Source: Bacillus sp. P14.5 (lineage in GTDB: Bacteria; Bacillota; Bacilli; Bacillales; Bacillaceae_B). Taken from it: a stretch of DNA of 64,000 nucleotides. Numbering within the stretch: the stretch's first letter is position 1; each line of letters opens with the position of its first letter. The position numbers were made by a program, and so were the translations under genes. The notes under the pieces were generated by a model. That model saw nothing but the letters and a program-made list of their open reading frames with translations, was not told the origin of the DNA and made no database searches. Positions 46,854 through 55,716 of this stretch are shown here, one piece after another. The stretch covers positions 1 through 64,000 of the forward strand of contig NZ_NIJF01000039.1 in NCBI RefSeq assembly GCF_003316765.1, written 5' to 3'.

Positions 46854-46860
46854 AATAAAG

Positions 46861-46902
46861 AAAAAAGCTGACTCTAAAAGGAAAAAGAGTCGGCTTTTTT
46901 CT
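46861..46902 (+). terminator. Rho-independent terminator
   Basis: AAAAAAGCTGACTC pairs with GAGTCGGCTTTTTT (one G-T) around 12 bases and is followed by C. It may end the VWA lipoprotein transcript beyond the R1 copy. Confidence 0.7.
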
Positions 46903-47173
46903 TCATAATGCTTATCCTTTAGCTCCCCAAAATAAAGGATTAGTCGACTAAATCGATTTTTCAGGAAGTCTATTGTCCTAAGGAACTAGGATATTTAAAG
47001 ATCCATATACTTACTGAACATCATTGTTAGATGTAGGATCATTGGAGACGCCGACCTATATTGACGGTTCAATTAATTGAGCTTAGTCTTCTTTTTCTCA
47101 ACATTGATTAGAGTGGAAGTTACACGACCTCTTGCGGGACTAGCGGGCGTCAAAAGCGCGCTTGCTCTTCCCC

Positions 47174-47365
47174 AAATAGAGGGAGAAATTCCCCTTATTT
47201 AATAAAAACCACTAAAAATAGCTTAAATAAAGGGAGAAATTCCCCTTATTTGTCTCAAACCATTAGAATATAGGTGCTTTTTCTTTATATAAGGGGAAAA
47301 ATTCCCTCTATTTACCTTCAAAATGAGTTTCAATCAGCCATTAAGGGGAAAATCTCCCCTTATTT
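47174..47365. repeat. Four spaced palindromes of the AAATAAGGGGAA / TTCCCCTTATTT type
   Basis: At 47174-47200, 47225-47251, 47289-47313 and 47341-47365 near-palindromes read AAATAgAGGGAG-AAATT-CCCCTTATTT with small changes, in both arm orders. Starts are 51, 64 and 52 bases apart. The flanks contain an R2 scrap (about 47113-47145) and an R3 scrap (about 47386-47420). No gene is evident from 46530 to 47673. Confidence 0.7.
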
Positions 47366-47673
47366 TTCTGATAGCTCGCCGGGGTCATATAACCTCAAGA
47401 GAATAAAGGAAAATATCCTTTACTGGACTTTTTCATGGCCTCCTTAAAACCCCCGGCTTCTTCTTTTGTGCTCATTCTTAAAAGCTCAGGTACTTTGACC
47501 ATTTCCCCCGTGATTTGAACCCCATACTTCGAGTTACACTACAGGCCCATAGAATCCTACTGAACATATAATTCAAGAGATGCATATAGTATTTGAGGAG
47601 ATGGAAACTCTTAGTTTCAATATCTTTCATAGAATTTGTTATTTAAACGAACGTGGAAAGGAGAGATATCACA

Positions 47674-48273
47674 GTGAACATCAGTTTTTTAAGCCCTGCC
47701 TATAATAGCGCTCAATGGATCAAAACCATGCTTGATAGTATTCCGAAAGACTATGCTTTTGAAATTCTAATCTGTGATGATGGTTCTACTGATAATACAT
47801 TAGAAATACTAGAAGACTACAAAAAGGGATGCCCTCAGTTAAAGATCTTAATCAACGAGGAAAACATAGGGGCAAGCCATTCATATAACCGGCTGATTGC
47901 CGAAGCAGCCGGGGATTATATTGCAATCATTGACAGCGACGATATGTATCTTCCTACGATCAAAGATGTGTTGAAACAAGTGGACGGAGAATATGATATT
48001 TATTATTACAATATGCTTCGAAAAGATGGTCAGGCAATCATAAAAAGAGAAACAGATGGTTACGGATGGCCAGGTCAATTTAAAATCATCAGAAGAAGCT
48101 TTATTGGTGATGCTCATTTCACAGTAAGAAAGGAATATGCTGGTGACTGGGATTTCAACAGAGCCTTGGTTGATAAAAAACCTAAATGTAAATATACAAA
48201 CATATTTGCCTATTGGTACAATTTCCCACGGGAAGATTCTGAGTACTTTTTACATCTAAGAGGATTGAAATAA
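47674..48273 (+). CDS. Family 2 glycosyltransferase
   Basis: 199 residues. It has a GT-A fold core: ISFLSPAYNSAQWIKTMLDS at the start, ILICDDGSTDNTLEILEDY (nucleotide-binding Asp), ENIGASHSYNRLIAEAAGDY and the metal motif IAIIDSDDMY (DxD-like). It is shorter than most GT2 enzymes and has no membrane helix or extra domain. The start is GTG at 47674 behind AAAGGAGAG; an upstream in-frame ATG has no site. It stands alone between repeat-rich DNA and a terminator, with no polysaccharide cluster nearby, which hints at recent gain. Sugar donor and acceptor are unknown. Confidence 0.85.
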   Translation: MNISFLSPAYNSAQWIKTMLDSIPKDYAFEILICDDGSTDNTLEILEDYKKGCPQLKILINEENIGASHSYNRLIAEAAGDYIAIIDSDDMYLPTIKDVLKQVDGEYDIYYYNMLRKDGQAIIKRETDGYGWPGQFKIIRRSFIGDAHFTVRKEYAGDWDFNRALVDKKPKCKYTNIFAYWYNFPREDSEYFLHLRGLK

Positions 48274-48385
48274 ATCTGTGTTAGTTAAATCTGACGAAAA
48301 GTATTCAATCACTAATTTAAAGTACATCCGGTAAGACATGTTCATTCCTCTTTCAACTGCCCCTCTGTTACAACAACTCCATAAG

Positions 48386-48421
48386 AAATAAGACCATCAA
48401 AATAAAATGATGGTCTTATTT
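48386..48421. terminator. Bidirectional terminator
   Basis: AAATAAGACCATCA pairs with TGATGGTCTTATTT around AAATAAAA. It lies between the convergent glycosyltransferase and DUF4385 genes. Confidence 0.82.
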
Positions 48422-48436
48422 CTATAGAGAATTCCT

Positions 48437-48883
48437 TCAGCCGTATTTCTTCTGGTGCTCTTTCTTTCGCTCCAGATAATCTTTATCTTCCCGCGCAAGC
48501 TTCCACTTTTCCATAAAAATGGCTGCTGATTCTGCTTTCTCCGGATCGTTCTGCCTTTCGTGCACTTTGCCGTTTTCATCGTATTTCTTCCCGCCTTTGT
48601 AATTCGTGTAGCGGCGGGCACGTGTATAGCCCATCTGCAGGAATTTCCTTGCCATGTCCATACCGACAAAATCTTCTTTCTCCTTATAATCGAGAAACAT
48701 TTCATAAATCTTATCAGATGACTCTTTTGCGATGTCCGGCGTCTTAAATCGCCAATACTGGAGGATTTCGCTTTTATAAGGCTCTACCATCAGTACCCCT
48801 TGCTCTCCCCTGCCGACTCTGTATAATTCCGGCTTCTCGCGAAAATCGATATTATCAAAATCCAGATCATAATTGAAAGCCAT
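48437..48883 (-). CDS. DUF4385 family protein
   Basis: 148 residues. The opening FNYDLDFDNIDFREKPELYR and the later GQGVLMVEPYKSEILQYWRF-like region and MARKFLQMGYTRARRYTNYK match the DUF4385 family found in Bacillus and some phages. The C-terminus is strongly charged (KLAREDKDYLERKKEHQKK). The function is unknown. The ATG at 48883 follows AAAGGGTGA; an ATG at 48892 is also in frame. Confidence 0.78.
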   Translation of the reverse strand: MAFNYDLDFDNIDFREKPELYRVGRGEQGVLMVEPYKSEILQYWRFKTPDIAKESSDKIYEMFLDYKEKEDFVGMDMARKFLQMGYTRARRYTNYKGGKKYDENGKVHERQNDPEKAESAAIFMEKWKLAREDKDYLERKKEHQKKYG

Positions 48884-49142
48884 AGTGGTCACCCTTTTTA
48901 TTGGAGGTTTACCCTTGCCGCCATTTTTGTATGCGAAGAAATACTTTTTAGTCTACTCCCTCTCTCCTATGCAGCATTAAACTTTAGGGGACACGGATCT
49001 CCCTTACTTTGATAAATTTGAGATAAAAGCCGATATGTCCTTCACTTTTCAAGTATAATGAACATAATTCAGATATGCATATAATAATTCTTGAAGAGAA
49101 TTCTATCCATATGACGAAAAAACAAAAAATAGAGGTTAAAAA

Positions 49143-50588
49143 ATGAGTAAAAAAAGTTTTGCGGATTACCATGTAAGTGAAGAGATACAAAGAGCCCTGG
49201 TTGTTTTAAAATATGAAACGCCAACAGAAGTCCAAAGTAAAGTCATTCCCCCAGCAATGGAAAACCAGGATCTCGTCGTAAAAGCTCAAACTGGAAGCGG
49301 AAAAACGGCTTCCTTTGGCATCCCTGTTTCCGAAATGATTCATTGGGAGGAGAAAAAGCCACAGGCTTTAATCCTTACTCCAACGAGGGAACTCGCGGTA
49401 CAAGTTCGGGAAGATATCACGAATATCGGAAGGTTTAAACGCATTAAAGCAGTGGCTGTCTATGGAAAAGAACCTTTCTCAAAACAACGGGATGAATTGA
49501 AACAAAAAACTCATGTTGTTGTTGGTACGCCCGGCCGGGTCATGGACCATATTGAACGAGAAACATTGGAACTGGATCAAATCAAGTATCTTATCATTGA
49601 CGAAGCTGATGAAATGCTTAATAGAGGTTTCATTGATGAAGTGGAAGCAATCATCAATGAGCTGCCTTCAGATCGAGTCACCATGGTATTCTCGGCTACC
49701 CTGCCTAAAGATGTTGAAAATCTTTGCCACAAATATATGAAGAATCCTCTTCAGATTGAGATTGAATCCACAGGGGTAACGGCTGATACCATTGAACATT
49801 CTTTGATTGAAGTGAAAGAAGAAGAAAAGATATCACTTCTTAAAGACATCACGGTTGTAGAAAATCCCGACAGCTGCCTGATTTTCTGCCGTACAAAAGA
49901 ACATGTCGATACTGTGTACAGCGAATTGGATAGGGCTGGATACCCTTGTGAGAGGCTCCACGGAGGCCTGGAGCAAGAGGACAGGTTCTCGGTGATGGAA
50001 GGGTTCAAATTGGGGAACTTCCGCTATCTCGTGGCCACTGATGTCGCTGCCAGAGGGATTGATATTGACAATGTGACGCTGGTCATCAACTATGACGTTC
50101 CCATGGAAAAAGAGAGCTATGTCCACCGCACCGGAAGAACCGGCCGTGCCGGAAATAAAGGAAAAGCGATTACCTTTTCAACACCTTATGAAGCAAAGTT
50201 CATCAAAGCCATTGAAAGATACATCGGTTTTGAGATACCTGCGACAGAAGCTCCAAGCTATCCGGAAGTGGCGGCCGGCAGAGCTTCGTTCGAAGAAAAA
50301 CTCAGCGGCAGGCGCGTTGTAAGAAATAACAAAACCGCCCGTATCAATCAAGATATCATGAAACTCCATTTCAACGGCGGTAAAAAGAAAAAAATCCGCG
50401 CAGTTGACTTTGTCGGGACGCTTGCAAAAATCCCAGGAGTCTCAGCAGACGATATCGGCATCATCACCATCCATGACCAAATGTCTTATGTCGATATCCT
50501 GAATGGAAAAGGCTCATTGGTTTTACAAGCGATGGAGAATGAAACTATCAAAGGGAAGAAGTTAAAGGTTAGTAAGGCGATTAAGTAA
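49143..50588 (+). CDS. dbpA: DEAD-box RNA helicase DbpA (YxiN-like)
   Basis: 481 residues. Helicase motifs in order: Q-motif TPTEVQ, motif I AQTGSGKT (about residue 48), [16 protein letters not shown], motif [10 protein letters not shown] (about 156), SAT, then [15 protein letters not shown] and [12 protein letters not shown]. The C-terminal RNA-binding domain (about 405-481; [20 protein letters not shown]) is the DbpA type that recognises hairpin 92 of 23S rRNA. It acts in 50S subunit assembly. The ATG is preceded by a modest AGAGG. Confidence 0.95.
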   Translation: MSKKSFADYHVSEEIQRALVVLKYETPTEVQSKVIPPAMENQDLVVKAQTGSGKTASFGIPVSEMIHWEEKKPQALILTPTRELAVQVREDITNIGRFKRIKAVAVYGKEPFSKQRDELKQKTHVVVGTPGRVMDHIERETLELDQIKYLIIDEADEMLNRGFIDEVEAIINELPSDRVTMVFSATLPKDVENLCHKYMKNPLQIEIESTGVTADTIEHSLIEVKEEEKISLLKDITVVENPDSCLIFCRTKEHVDTVYSELDRAGYPCERLHGGLEQEDRFSVMEGFKLGNFRYLVATDVAARGIDIDNVTLVINYDVPMEKESYVHRTGRTGRAGNKGKAITFSTPYEAKFIKAIERYIGFEIPATEAPSYPEVAAGRASFEEKLSGRRVVRNNKTARINQDIMKLHFNGGKKKKIRAVDFVGTLAKIPGVSADDIGIITIHDQMSYVDILNGKGSLVLQAMENETIKGKKLKVSKAIK

Positions 50589-50651
50589 AAGGGAAAGCGC
50601 CCCGTTAGCCTTGACAGATAATGTTTAGTATCATACCAATATCTAGATAAA

Positions 50652-51158
50652 GAGGCTGGGACAAAAGTAGAAAACTAATTGATGCAAGTAGAAATCATAG
50701 AAAATAAAACCGCATGAGATCAAGGTTATATACTTGATCTCATGCGGTTCATTTTTGTTATTAGGCTCTTACCTTAAAGATGTTATTTTTTTAGATTAGG
50801 TTATCCGCCAGTTCCTGATCGCAGGCGGATTGGAGCGGAAGGTGTGGGACCTCCTGCGGGACTAGCGGTCGTCTAGTTCCAGCGCCTAGCCCCTCGGGGT
50901 CAAACAACCCTCAGAGAATAAAAGGAAAGACCGCCTTTTATTCTCTGAGGAACATTTGCCTGTCGGGGCTGACCAAGGCGCTTCCACTTTTGATGACAGG
51001 TGAGACCAAGGTTACGTACCCACTGGAACGTAACCCCGCAGGCAAATCTAGCTCCAGCGGCCGCCCCGCGGAGTCGTGCACCTGGAGCGGAAATCCTTTC
51101 TTTATACTCAGACACATTCTTTTGAAAAGAGCTTTTTATAAGGTTTTGTCCCAGCCTC
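50652..51158. repeat. Nested composite of repeats R4, R2, R3 and R6
   Basis: The outer inverted ends are GAGGCTGGGACAAAA (50652-50666) and TTTTGTCCCAGCCTC (51144-51158). Inside are a 17-bp-stem hairpin (50708-50749), then an R2 unit starting GATTGGAGCGGAAGG (about 50829) that is split after ACTAGCGG by an R3 unit (about 50869-50996) and again after GGTGAGACC by AAGGTTACGTACCCACTGG (about 51007), and an R1-like right end (about 51115). The uninterrupted R2 at 9030 shows the join. No gene is present from 50589 to 51163; 50589-50625 is another R3 scrap. Confidence 0.75.
50708..50756. terminator. Strong hairpin, probable terminator of dbpA
   Basis: AACCGCATGAGATCAAG pairs perfectly with CTTGATCTCATGCGGTT around GTTATATA and is followed by CATTTTTG. 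It lies inside the R4-bounded composite, 120 bases after dbpA. Confidence 0.65.
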
Positions 51159-51163
51159 CCTTA

Positions 51164-51634
51164 TCATTCTCTTTCTCTAGCCACCTGTGTATCCCGAATA
51201 TTTTTCTGAATAGTGATTGCCGCAAATAGGCTAAGAACAAATGACATTGCATAAAATCCTTTTTCACTTAAGATGATGCTGCCAGCGTTATAAAGGCCGA
51301 TTGCCATCAAAGAGATGGCTACAATCACGGCAAACCAGCTTAGCCCGTAATAGATCCCCGAAACCGGGATATCTTCTTCCTTATCCCTTACTGCCTTTTG
51401 CAGGGATATAGATGCGTAAAGGCCGAATACCAATACAGCAAAGTAATACCCCTTTTCATTCAATTCCATTCCAGCATTGAACAGACCAATCAGATAAGCC
51501 GATACACCTACAACCAAAGCTGCCCAGCTTGCTCCTTTAAAAGCAGAAGTAGGTTCCCCTTCTTTTCTTTCCACCTTGATCTTAGGTTTCTTTTCATCCC
51601 TGTTCACCAACGGGTTTTCATTAAATTCAGTCAT
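51164..51634 (-). CDS. YiaA/YiaB-type two-helix-domain membrane protein
   Basis: 156 residues. A polar N-terminus of about 40 residues is followed by four membrane helices arranged as two similar pairs: ASWAALVVGVSAYLIGLFNAG with GYYFAVLVFGLYASISLQKA, then LSWFAVIVAISLMAIGLYNAG with GFYAMSFVLSLFAAITIQKN. This duplicated pattern is the YiaAB domain. The function is unknown. The ATG at 51634 follows AAAGGGGAG; an upstream in-frame start at 51664 has no site. Confidence 0.85.
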   Translation of the reverse strand: MTEFNENPLVNRDEKKPKIKVERKEGEPTSAFKGASWAALVVGVSAYLIGLFNAGMELNEKGYYFAVLVFGLYASISLQKAVRDKEEDIPVSGIYYGLSWFAVIVAISLMAIGLYNAGSIILSEKGFYAMSFVLSLFAAITIQKNIRDTQVARERE

Positions 51635-51803
51635 TCTCCGCTCCCCTTTATTATCACTCACCATACAGTCGCTAACACACTCACTGTAAGTAATATTATA
51701 ACAATTTATGACAGATTATGCCTGAAAATTATTAAGTGAAATTAAAGAAAATGACTGACTTATATCAATAAGAGGAAACCTATCGGCGGATAGAGCTATT
51801 TCT

Positions 51804-52283
51804 CTATTTATGATACGGTTCACCCCGATTAATCCGAAAAGCCCGATAAACCTGCTCAACCAGTATCAGCCTCATCAACTGATGGGGAAAGGTCATCTTC
51901 GAAAAAGACAGCATCTCATTGGAGCGCTTCAATACTTCATCACTCAAACCCAGAGAGCCCCCAATAACAAAGGCTATTTTGCTTTTTCCGTAAGTCGCAA
52001 GCTTATCCAGGTTATCAGCGAGGTCTTCTGAGGTTCTCATTTTCCCTTCGATGGCCAATGCAATGACATGGGCATCGGGCGGGATTTTTGCCAAGATCCG
52101 CTCTCCTTCTTTTCCTTTAACTTGAATCATTTCCGTTTCACTTAATTCTTCGGGTGCTTTTTCGTCGGAAACTTCAATGACTTCGACCTTTGCGTATGCA
52201 CTAAGACGTTTTAAATATTCATCGATTCCTTGCTTAAGATATTTTTCTTTTAATTTTCCAACCGTCACAATAGAGATATTCAC
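51804..52283 (-). CDS. rlmH: 23S rRNA (pseudouridine1915-N3)-methyltransferase RlmH
   Basis: 159 residues, the full family length. It is a SPOUT-class methyltransferase with a C-terminal trefoil knot: [20 protein letters not shown], then [33 protein letters not shown]. It methylates pseudouridine 1915 in helix 69 of 23S rRNA on 70S ribosomes using S-adenosylmethionine. Its place next to the wal operon and a DnaA-box cluster is the same as in Bacillus subtilis (yydA). Confidence 0.97.
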   Translation of the reverse strand: MNISIVTVGKLKEKYLKQGIDEYLKRLSAYAKVEVIEVSDEKAPEELSETEMIQVKGKEGERILAKIPPDAHVIALAIEGKMRTSEDLADNLDKLATYGKSKIAFVIGGSLGLSDEVLKRSNEMLSFSKMTFPHQLMRLILVEQVYRAFRINRGEPYHK

Positions 52284-52377
52284 AATTCACACTCGCTTTA
52301 CAACCAATTTACAAACACGTTATCCACAGAAGTTATACACATATCCACAATTACTATCCACATATCGTATGCGAATA

Positions 52378-52536
52378 TCAGTTCGCCACAATATATTCTG
52401 CTGCTTCATCGCAATATTCACAAGTTGTGGATAAGTTTTGCTCAGCTGTTAATTGTTCCAATTTTGGAGCAACTTCATATTCATCCACAATGATGTCCAT
52501 CGCAAGCTCAACATGTTCCATGCAGCAATAGATCAT
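52378..52536 (-). CDS. CxxH/CxxC small protein
   Basis: 52 residues. The start MIYCCMEHVELAMD contains CxxH and the C-terminal part STTCEYCDEAAEYIV contains CxxC, so it could bind zinc. The size and the position between rlmH and htrC fit the small CxxH/CxxC protein family of Bacillus. The ATG at 52536 follows GGAGGGA; an upstream in-frame ATG has no site. The gene is overlain by DnaA boxes, including the exact reverse box at 52426. The function is unknown. Confidence 0.85.
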   Translation of the reverse strand: MIYCCMEHVELAMDIIVDEYEVAPKLEQLTAEQNLSTTCEYCDEAAEYIVAN

Positions 52537-52609
52537 ACTTTTCCCTCCGCTCTTAACCCAGATCATTTTCTTATTAATTTATCCACAAGTCATCATATCA
52601 TTAAAAAAT

Positions 52610-52642
52610 AAAGCAGGAAAGTGCTGGGCACCTTCCTGCTTT
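52610..52642 (-). terminator. Terminator of the wal operon/htrC transcript
   Basis: AAAGCAGGAA pairs with TTCCTGCTTT, extended by GTGC and GCAC around a small loop. On the minus strand it is followed by TATTTTTTAA and lies 14 bases after the htrC stop. Confidence 0.75.
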
Positions 52643-52655
52643 TGAGTTATCCACA

Positions 52656-53876
52656 CTATAGACGAGATTCATCCGCCAACTTCATTTGAACGGTTTGCTG
52701 CTCGCCATTTCTGTATATTGTCACTTCCATTTGATCGCCGACTTCTTTTTCATTATAAAGGTGCTTGCGAAGCTGGATAATATCGCTGATCTTTTCACCA
52801 TCAAGCTCCACGATGACATCAAGTTCCTGAAGCCCCGCTTGAGCCGCAGGAGAGTTTGGTACAACTTGGCGGACCATCACTCCGTCTTTAATATCCTCAG
52901 GAAGCTTCAGTGTTTCTTGCTGGTGATAGGCTGTGATTTCGTTGACATTTTCCAGCGAGACTCCCATTGCCGGACGTTTAACTTCACCAAATTCTTCAAG
53001 GTCCTCTATAATAGGCTGCGCTGCATTGATTGGAATCGCCAGTCCGATACCTTCAACTGCCTCCTGGGCAATCTTCATCGAATTGATTCCGATAAGCTGG
53101 CCGGCTATATTTACTAGGGCGCCTCCACTATTCCCAGGATTGATGGCTGCATCGGTCTGGATGACCTCTGCCTGCCAGTCTTCCATTCCATCCTGATTCA
53201 CATCGACAGGAATGGTACGCTCAAGGCCTGAGATAATGCCTTGAGTAACCGAGCCTGAGAAAGCAAGTCCTAACGGGTTTCCTATTGCTAGAACCGGCTC
53301 TCCTGTCCTTAGCTCATCTGAGTTGCCGAATTCAGCTACCGCTTCAATTTCTGCTGCTTCCACTTCAAGAACAGCAAGGTCTGTCCAGACATCGCCGCCT
53401 CTCAATTGGGCAGGCAGCTTGGTACCATCTGAAAGTGTTACTTCAAGCTGGTCAGCTCCTTGGATGACATGAAAGTTAGTAGCTATGTAAGCTTTTCCGC
53501 CAGCTTTCTTATAGATGACACCAGATCCAGTACCTGACTCCTGGCCGGTCTGCTCCCAAAAGCTTTGCGAACGAATATTGCTTATGCCTACAACCGCATC
53601 TTCCGCTTTTTGTACGGCTTCCGTTACATCAGTGGTAACATTTACCGAAAGATTTCTGCTTTCTCCATTTTGTCCGTTATGATAGTTTTCATCTGTCTCA
53701 GCCAAATTGCTGCCCGGATTATAGGGAAGAACATCCCAATCAGCCAATTTAGGCAATGCCACAATGACGAGTACTGCCCCTAATATAATCCCTACAAGGC
53801 TTGCCAGGAAATAGCCGCCGCGGTTTCCTTTCTGTTTGGATCTTGTATTTTCATAATCCTGGTCGTAATAACCCAT
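52656..53876 (-). CDS. htrC: HtrA-type membrane-anchored serine protease with PDZ domain
   Basis: About 406 residues. One N-terminal membrane helix (about 24-44) anchors it outward. The trypsin-like domain has the catalytic triad His in ATNFHVIQG (about 136), Asp in WTDLAVLEV (about 166) and Ser in NPGNSGGAL (about 250). One PDZ domain follows (about 300-400; VVPNSPAAQAGLQELDVIVE). It degrades or refolds exported proteins under envelope stress. It is the last gene after walJ, as in Bacillus (YyxA/HtrC). The ATG at 53876 follows AAAGGG; the GTG at 53888 is a weaker option. Confidence 0.92.
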   Translation of the reverse strand: MGYYDQDYENTRSKQKGNRGGYFLASLVGIILGAVLVIVALPKLADWDVLPYNPGSNLAETDENYHNGQNGESRNLSVNVTTDVTEAVQKAEDAVVGISNIRSQSFWEQTGQESGTGSGVIYKKAGGKAYIATNFHVIQGADQLEVTLSDGTKLPAQLRGGDVWTDLAVLEVEAAEIEAVAEFGNSDELRTGEPVLAIGNPLGLAFSGSVTQGIISGLERTIPVDVNQDGMEDWQAEVIQTDAAINPGNSGGALVNIAGQLIGINSMKIAQEAVEGIGLAIPINAAQPIIEDLEEFGEVKRPAMGVSLENVNEITAYHQQETLKLPEDIKDGVMVRQVVPNSPAAQAGLQELDVIVELDGEKISDIIQLRKHLYNEKEVGDQMEVTIYRNGEQQTVQMKLADESRL

Positions 53877-54040
53877 CCACTGATACACCCTTTCCTCTAC
53901 ATCATTAATATTTTTCCTTCATATTCAAAAATATAGTCAGGTAAAATGGAATTTTGCTTTCATTTTATAAAATATTTTGGGATTTATCCACTTGGAGCGC
54001 GTTTCTGTAGACTAATTTCTTTTTTGTTCAAAAATATACA

Positions 54041-54075
54041 AAAAAAGATGAAAGCCCAGCGGACTTTCATCTTTT
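54041..54075 (-). terminator. Terminator downstream of walJ
   Basis: AAAAGATGAAAG pairs with CTTTCATCTTTT around CCCAGCGGA, with T-runs on the minus strand, between walJ and htrC. htrC may therefore have its own promoter. Confidence 0.75.
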
Positions 54076-54106
54076 AATTCCCTTTTATCCTAAGGGACTA
54101 AACACC

Positions 54107-54901
54107 TTAGATGGCTACAAGCTCCGTCGGGATTTTTGGATCGGTATCGAGAAGATTGAACTGCTCGCCGACTCTGATCCCTCTTGATTCAAGCGTTTGC
54201 GAAACACTCATGCGCGCCAGGTCTTTCATATTATTATCTTTACTCAAGTGAGCAAGATAGATGCTTTTCGTCTGGTCACCAAACACTTCACTCATTGCAA
54301 TGGCTGCATCCTCATTGGAAACATGGCCTACATCACTGAGGATACGGCGTTTGATGCTCCACGGATAACGGCACATTCTAAGCATGTCCACGTCATGGTT
54401 GCTTTCAAATACATACGTATTGGCATTAGAGATGATGCCCTTCATGCGGTCGCTGACATATCCTGTGTCCGTCACCAGGACCAGCTTCCTGCCCTCATGG
54501 TGGAAAGTGTAGAACATTGGTTCCGCAGCGTCATGGGAAACTCCGAATGATTCGATATCCAATGAGCCGAATGTTTGGACCTTTTCCATACCGAACTCGA
54601 ATTTCTGCTCCAGCGGTACATTACCGATTAAAGGATCCATCGCCTTCCACGTTTTTTCATTTGCATAGATAGGAAGACCGTACTTTCTGGCCAGGATACC
54701 GATCCCTTTTATATGGTCACTATGTTCATGCGTAACCAGAATCCCAGTTAGATCTTTAATATTCCGTCCAATCTTCTGAAATAAGGCTTCCATTTGTTTT
54801 CCGCTTAGACCAGCATCCACGAGGAATGAGTTCTGGCCTGTTTCAACAAAAATGGCATTTCCAGTACTTCCGCTCGCAAGTACACTAAAATGCATAGACA
54901 T
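54107..54901 (-). CDS. walJ: WalJ (YycJ) metallo-beta-lactamase fold hydrolase
   Basis: About 264 residues. The metal motif is [11 protein letters not shown] (about residue 59), preceded by [17 protein letters not shown] and [12 protein letters not shown], and followed by LVTDTGYVS and SNHDVDML, typical of the YycJ/WalJ group. WalJ proteins are thought to be nucleases or hydrolases linking cell-wall control with DNA replication; the exact substrate is not settled. The ATG at 54901 lies in GGAGTGAGAG context, overlapping the end of walI. Confidence 0.93.
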   Translation of the reverse strand: MSMHFSVLASGSTGNAIFVETGQNSFLVDAGLSGKQMEALFQKIGRNIKDLTGILVTHEHSDHIKGIGILARKYGLPIYANEKTWKAMDPLIGNVPLEQKFEFGMEKVQTFGSLDIESFGVSHDAAEPMFYTFHHEGRKLVLVTDTGYVSDRMKGIISNANTYVFESNHDVDMLRMCRYPWSIKRRILSDVGHVSNEDAAIAMSEVFGDQTKSIYLAHLSKDNNMKDLARMSVSQTLESRGIRVGEQFNLLDTDPKIPTELVAI

Positions 54902-54906
54902 TTCTC

Positions 54907-55716
54907 TCACTCCAGTATTTCTTTTTCTGTATTGGTAAACTCGATGATATTGCCCTCAAAGGCATTGACGAAATGATGTTCCTCTTCCCCTTCTCTTGTA
55001 ACGATAAAATGCCAGGCGGGACTCAAAACCTGTCTCTCTGCCTCCGGTACCAAGGTATAGAAGCCGATTTCCGGTGTCCCGATTGAACTGTCAGGAAGTA
55101 CCTTCTTCTTGGAATACAGTGTCTCCACCGCCTGGATCGGCGTGATGACCGATTTCTTTTCGGTGAACTCTTCAAAGTCCGTCATTAAGGTTTGGGTATA
55201 AGAGACAATTTTTCGATCCTCATCAAAATAAATCGCCAATTCGCCATTAATATTGTTGAAAATAGGCTTTTCTTTGTAATTCTGATAATACAGGATTCTC
55301 TGCTGTTCTTCATCAACGCCCCAGAACGAATAAGCATCCCCGTTAAGGATATTCTTGTTTATAAAATCAGTAAGCTCTTCCGGCTTGAACTTTTCACTTA
55401 ATACATATTCACTTTCTTCAAACTTGGAAGAAATCATAGTCGAATCAATTATTTCGACTGATTGATCTTTCAATTCCTTGATATCTTCAGCTGTGAAAGC
55501 CTTAGTTATGGCATTTATATATGGTTGTTTCTCAGGATCTTTCGAAAGAGGCAGCTCATACTTTATATTATCAACCTGAAGCCGATCCTCGAGTTTTGTC
55601 TCACTGAGAAAATCGTACTGGCTTTCATTATACTTGTTTATGAAGAGTGTTAACAGGAAAATGTCCAAAATCAGAAACACAATGATGAAAATCGTTTTTG
55701 TTTTACTCCAATCCAA
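54907..55716 (-). CDS. walI: WalI (YycI) regulator of WalK
   Basis: About 269 residues. One N-terminal membrane helix ([17 protein letters not shown], about 9-25) is followed by an extracytoplasmic domain with repeat-like strands. WalI together with WalH binds WalK in the membrane and tunes its activity. The start is TTG at 55716 ([10 protein letters not shown]) behind GGGGAGGG, overlapping the walH end by 14 bases; the longer frame to 55848 lies inside walH and is not used. Confidence 0.93.
   Translation of the reverse strand: MDWSKTKTIFIIVFLILDIFLLTLFINKYNESQYDFLSETKLEDRLQVDNIKYELPLSKDPEKQPYINAITKAFTAEDIKELKDQSVEIIDSTMISSKFEESEYVLSEKFKPEELTDFINKNILNGDAYSFWGVDEEQQRILYYQNYKEKPIFNNINGELAIYFDEDRKIVSYTQTLMTDFEEFTEKKSVITPIQAVETLYSKKKVLPDSSIGTPEIGFYTLVPEAERQVLSPAWHFIVTREGEEEHHFVNAFEGNIIEFTNTEKEILE

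Larger units (their letters stand above)
52320..52655. other. DnaA-box cluster beside rlmH
   Basis: Exact TTATCCACA or TTATACACA boxes occur at 52320-52328, 52333-52341, 52579-52587 and 52647-52655, with one on the opposite strand at 52426-52434 (TGTGGATAA). One-mismatch boxes occur at 52341, 52354 and 52481. Three of these boxes lie within the CxxH/CxxC protein gene or its edges. Such clusters titrate DnaA or regulate initiation near Bacillus origins. Confidence 0.8.
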
